From contig JAGXIS010000172.1 in the NCBI GenBank assembly GCA_024635465.1, positions 1 to 7,333 on the forward strand: a stretch of 7,333 nucleotides of DNA, read 5' to 3'. How positions within the stretch are numbered: the stretch's first letter is position 1; the number at the start of each line of letters is the position of its first letter. The notes beneath the pieces were generated by a model, which had not been told where the DNA came from, made no database searches, and saw only the letters and a program-made list of their open reading frames with translations. Positions 6,203-7,333 of the stretch are shown one piece after another. This stretch comes from Bacteroidota bacterium (GTDB lineage Bacteria; Bacteroidota; Rhodothermia; Balneolales; Balneolaceae). The translations under genes were made by a program, and so were the position numbers.

Positions 6203-6901
6203 ATGGAGTTAACACCCTTATTACAAGCGGCAAAATCAGGAGATCTAAGTGCAGTTAAAAAAAGCCATAAGGCAGGTTCTGACATAGATGAGGTCGCGAA
6301 AAACGGTTCAACAGCATTGATATATGCTACTGAAGGGGGGCATTTTGAGGTCATTAAATATTTGATTGAAAATGGAGCTGATCCTGCAAAGCAGACTAAG
6401 ATGGGGGGAACAGCACTGAATCGTGCGGCTGAGATCAGCAATATAGAAATTATGAAGTATCTTCTGGAAAAGGGTACACCCATTGGTAACCTCGCACTTA
6501 TAGTTGCTGCAAGAGAAGGGTTTTTGGATGCCGTAAAACTACTTGTCGGATTTGGAGCCGATTTAAATGCCCAACAACATTGGGGTTTAACAGCGGTGAT
6601 GTTAGCCGCAAGAGAGGGTCATACATCCATCGTAAAATTTCTAATTGATTCCGGAGCAAACGTACGACTGAAAGATAAAAATGGCGATACTGCACTCAAT
6701 ATTGCGATAGATAATGATAATCCTGATATCGTTATGTTACTTCGAAGAGCGGGTGCCAAAGCTCAAATAAAGAAAAAAGCAACACCCGTAGAGCCGATCG
6801 ATGACGATGAAGATGATGTCGATGATTCAACACCTGATGTGGATGAAATGATCTCAGAAGATGATGACCTGGAACCGGATGAAATGGATTTGGATGATTG
6901 A
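6203..6901 (+). CDS. Ankyrin-repeat protein with hyperacidic C-terminal tail
   Basis: A 232-aa protein built almost wholly of ankyrin repeats, so its likely role is protein binding; the partner is unknown. Six repeats are visible, starting at about residues 4, 37, 70, 97, 130 and 163, with typical elements such as GHFEVIKYLIENGAD (46-60) and GHTSIVKFLIDSGAN (139-153). The spacing is exactly 33 residues except between the third and fourth repeats, where it is 27, because the hairpin loop after KYLLEKG is shortened. After a basic patch (KAQIKKK, 186-192) the last 38 residues (195-232) contain 22 Asp/Glu and no Lys or Arg. There is no signal peptide or membrane segment, so it should be cytosolic. 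It is separated from the fmt operon by a terminator and has its own ribosome binding site, so it looks monocistronic. The fold is confident; the function is not recognised. Confidence 0.9.
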   Translation: MELTPLLQAAKSGDLSAVKKSHKAGSDIDEVAKNGSTALIYATEGGHFEVIKYLIENGADPAKQTKMGGTALNRAAEISNIEIMKYLLEKGTPIGNLALIVAAREGFLDAVKLLVGFGADLNAQQHWGLTAVMLAAREGHTSIVKFLIDSGANVRLKDKNGDTALNIAIDNDNPDIVMLLRRAGAKAQIKKKATPVEPIDDDEDDVDDSTPDVDEMISEDDDLEPDEMDLDD

Positions 6902-7107
6902 TATAAAAAAAACTAGTTTATTGGCTAATCTATTCTTACAATAAAGAGTATAAATCAGTTCTCAATGTTCTTTAAACTCACTTTTGTTAGATTATCCTAA
7001 CGATAGAACACTTGGAAATGTGATATATTCTTTAAATTACTGATACGAACAAATTTCTAAGAAAATTTGAATACTAAATAAGTCATAATTAACAAGTACT
7101 TAGTATA

Positions 7108-7123
7108 TAGATACTTGTATCTA
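7108..7123 (+). repeat. 16-bp palindrome, operator-like
   Basis: TAGATAC (7108-7114) and GTATCTA (7117-7123) form a perfect 7-bp inverted repeat around TT, 62 nt before the next gene start. The size and symmetry resemble a binding site for a dimeric regulator, but it is AT-rich and chance is possible. Confidence 0.35.
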
Positions 7124-7161
7124 CAGAAAATTCGAATTCAACGGATTTTGTAGTGGTAATT

Positions 7162-7175
7162 GCTAGTTGACTAGC
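7162..7175 (+). repeat. 14-bp palindrome just before the secreted-protein start
   Basis: GCTAGT (7162-7167) and ACTAGC (7170-7175) are perfect inverted repeats around TG, ending 10 nt before the ATG at 7186. As RNA it would form a 5-bp stem with a TTGA loop exactly where a ribosome would bind; as DNA it could be an operator. No Shine-Dalgarno site is present beside it. Confidence 0.35.
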
Positions 7176-7185
7176 TCATTTTTAT

Positions 7186-7333
7186 ATGATTAGAACGTTA
7201 CTTCACAAGATATTTCCATTATTACTGATTTTTTTGGGCATGGGATTCTATGCCGGTGAGGCACTGTATGGTCAGACTCCTGGCCAGATTATTACACCAG
7301 CGACGGGTGATGGCAGATTGATTCTGGATCCTA
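7186..7333 (+). CDS. Secreted or envelope protein, N-terminal fragment with signal peptide (3' end outside the window)
   Basis: The ATG at 7186 opens a frame that runs to the window edge, giving 49 residues. The start is a textbook Sec signal peptide: a basic n-region (Arg3, His7, Lys8), a hydrophobic core IFPLLLIFLGMGFYAG (9-24), and a c-region EALYG, with likely cleavage before Gln30 (QTPGQ) or after Ala26. There is no lipobox Cys, so it is not a lipoprotein. The mature start continues to GDGRLILDP, a polar stretch with a Gly/Asp turn as seen in exported Bacteroidota-type proteins, but too short to assign a family. It lies 284 nt after the ankyrin gene and has no evident Shine-Dalgarno site. 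Export is well supported; the function is unknown. Confidence 0.75.
   Translation, partial: MIRTLLHKIFPLLLIFLGMGFYAGEALYGQTPGQIITPATGDGRLILDP

Larger units (their letters stand above)
6902..7185 (+). other. AT-rich intergenic region with several inverted repeats
   Basis: No credible gene lies here; 72 of 284 bases are G or C. It contains four inverted repeats: GTTAG/CTAAC (6986-7001, 6-nt loop), CAAATTT/AAATTTG (7050-7069, 6-nt loop), a 16-bp palindrome at 7108-7123 and a 14-bp palindrome at 7162-7175; the last two have their own entries. None has a T-run that would make a clear terminator for the ankyrin gene. A promoter for the downstream secreted protein is expected here, but I cannot place one with a standard consensus. 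Confidence 0.5.

Noticed and set aside
6142..6483. 113-codon minus-strand open frame overlapping the ankyrin gene.
   Set aside because: It lies antisense to clear ankyrin repeats, and the protein has no recognisable motif; it is a shadow of the real gene.
6910..6919. 10-bp palindrome AAACTAGTTT just after the ankyrin stop codon.
   Set aside because: It is short, has no loop and no T-run; expected by chance in such AT-rich DNA.
1..7333. CRISPR array, insertion sequence, tRNA or rRNA genes, phage or defence genes.
   Set aside because: No regularly spaced repeats, transposase-like frames, terminal inverted repeats or structured RNA gene were seen on either strand.

Overview
This window is a co-directional (+ strand) stretch of mostly housekeeping genes from a bacterium that looks like a member of the Bacteroidota/Balneolota/Rhodothermota group. 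That placement is an inference. It rests on the AT-rich spacers, the scarcity of good Shine-Dalgarno sites in front of several genes, the style of the quinolinate synthase, Rel, HU-like and Fmt proteins, and the ruvX-def adjacency that I associate with this group. No similarity search was possible.

Layout: the 3' end of nadA (quinolinate synthase, NAD biosynthesis) is followed after 16 nt by tsaD (tRNA t6A transferase). A 121-nt spacer holding a bulged hairpin precedes a full-length bifunctional-type rel/spoT gene for (p)ppGpp metabolism. A very AT-rich 164-nt spacer (32 G/C of 164) then leads to a tightly packed group: an HU/IHF-family DNA-binding protein, ruvX (YqgF nuclease family), def (peptide deformylase) and fmt (Met-tRNA formyltransferase). 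Gaps within this group are 11, 2 and 2 nt, so it reads as one operon. It ends at a hairpin plus T-run terminator at 6114-6136. Next is a stand-alone six-repeat ankyrin protein with a hyperacidic tail, preceded by a good ribosome binding site. A 284-nt AT-rich spacer with several inverted repeats follows. The window closes with the first 49 codons of a secreted or envelope protein with a signal peptide, cut by the window edge.

How the genes fit together: def and fmt are the two halves of the N-formylmethionine cycle, since Fmt adds the formyl group to initiator tRNA and Def removes it from nascent proteins. TsaD (tRNA modification), Rel (ribosome-linked starvation alarm) and RuvX (rRNA-processing or Holliday-junction nuclease family) add to a theme of translation and growth control. 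The ankyrin and secreted proteins look like separate transcription units with no evident tie to that theme.

I did not find a convincing new multi-gene system. The items most worth a second look are the ankyrin protein with its acidic tail, the palindromes in front of the secreted gene, the structured rel leader, and a possible 28-codon small ORF between rel and the HU-like gene.
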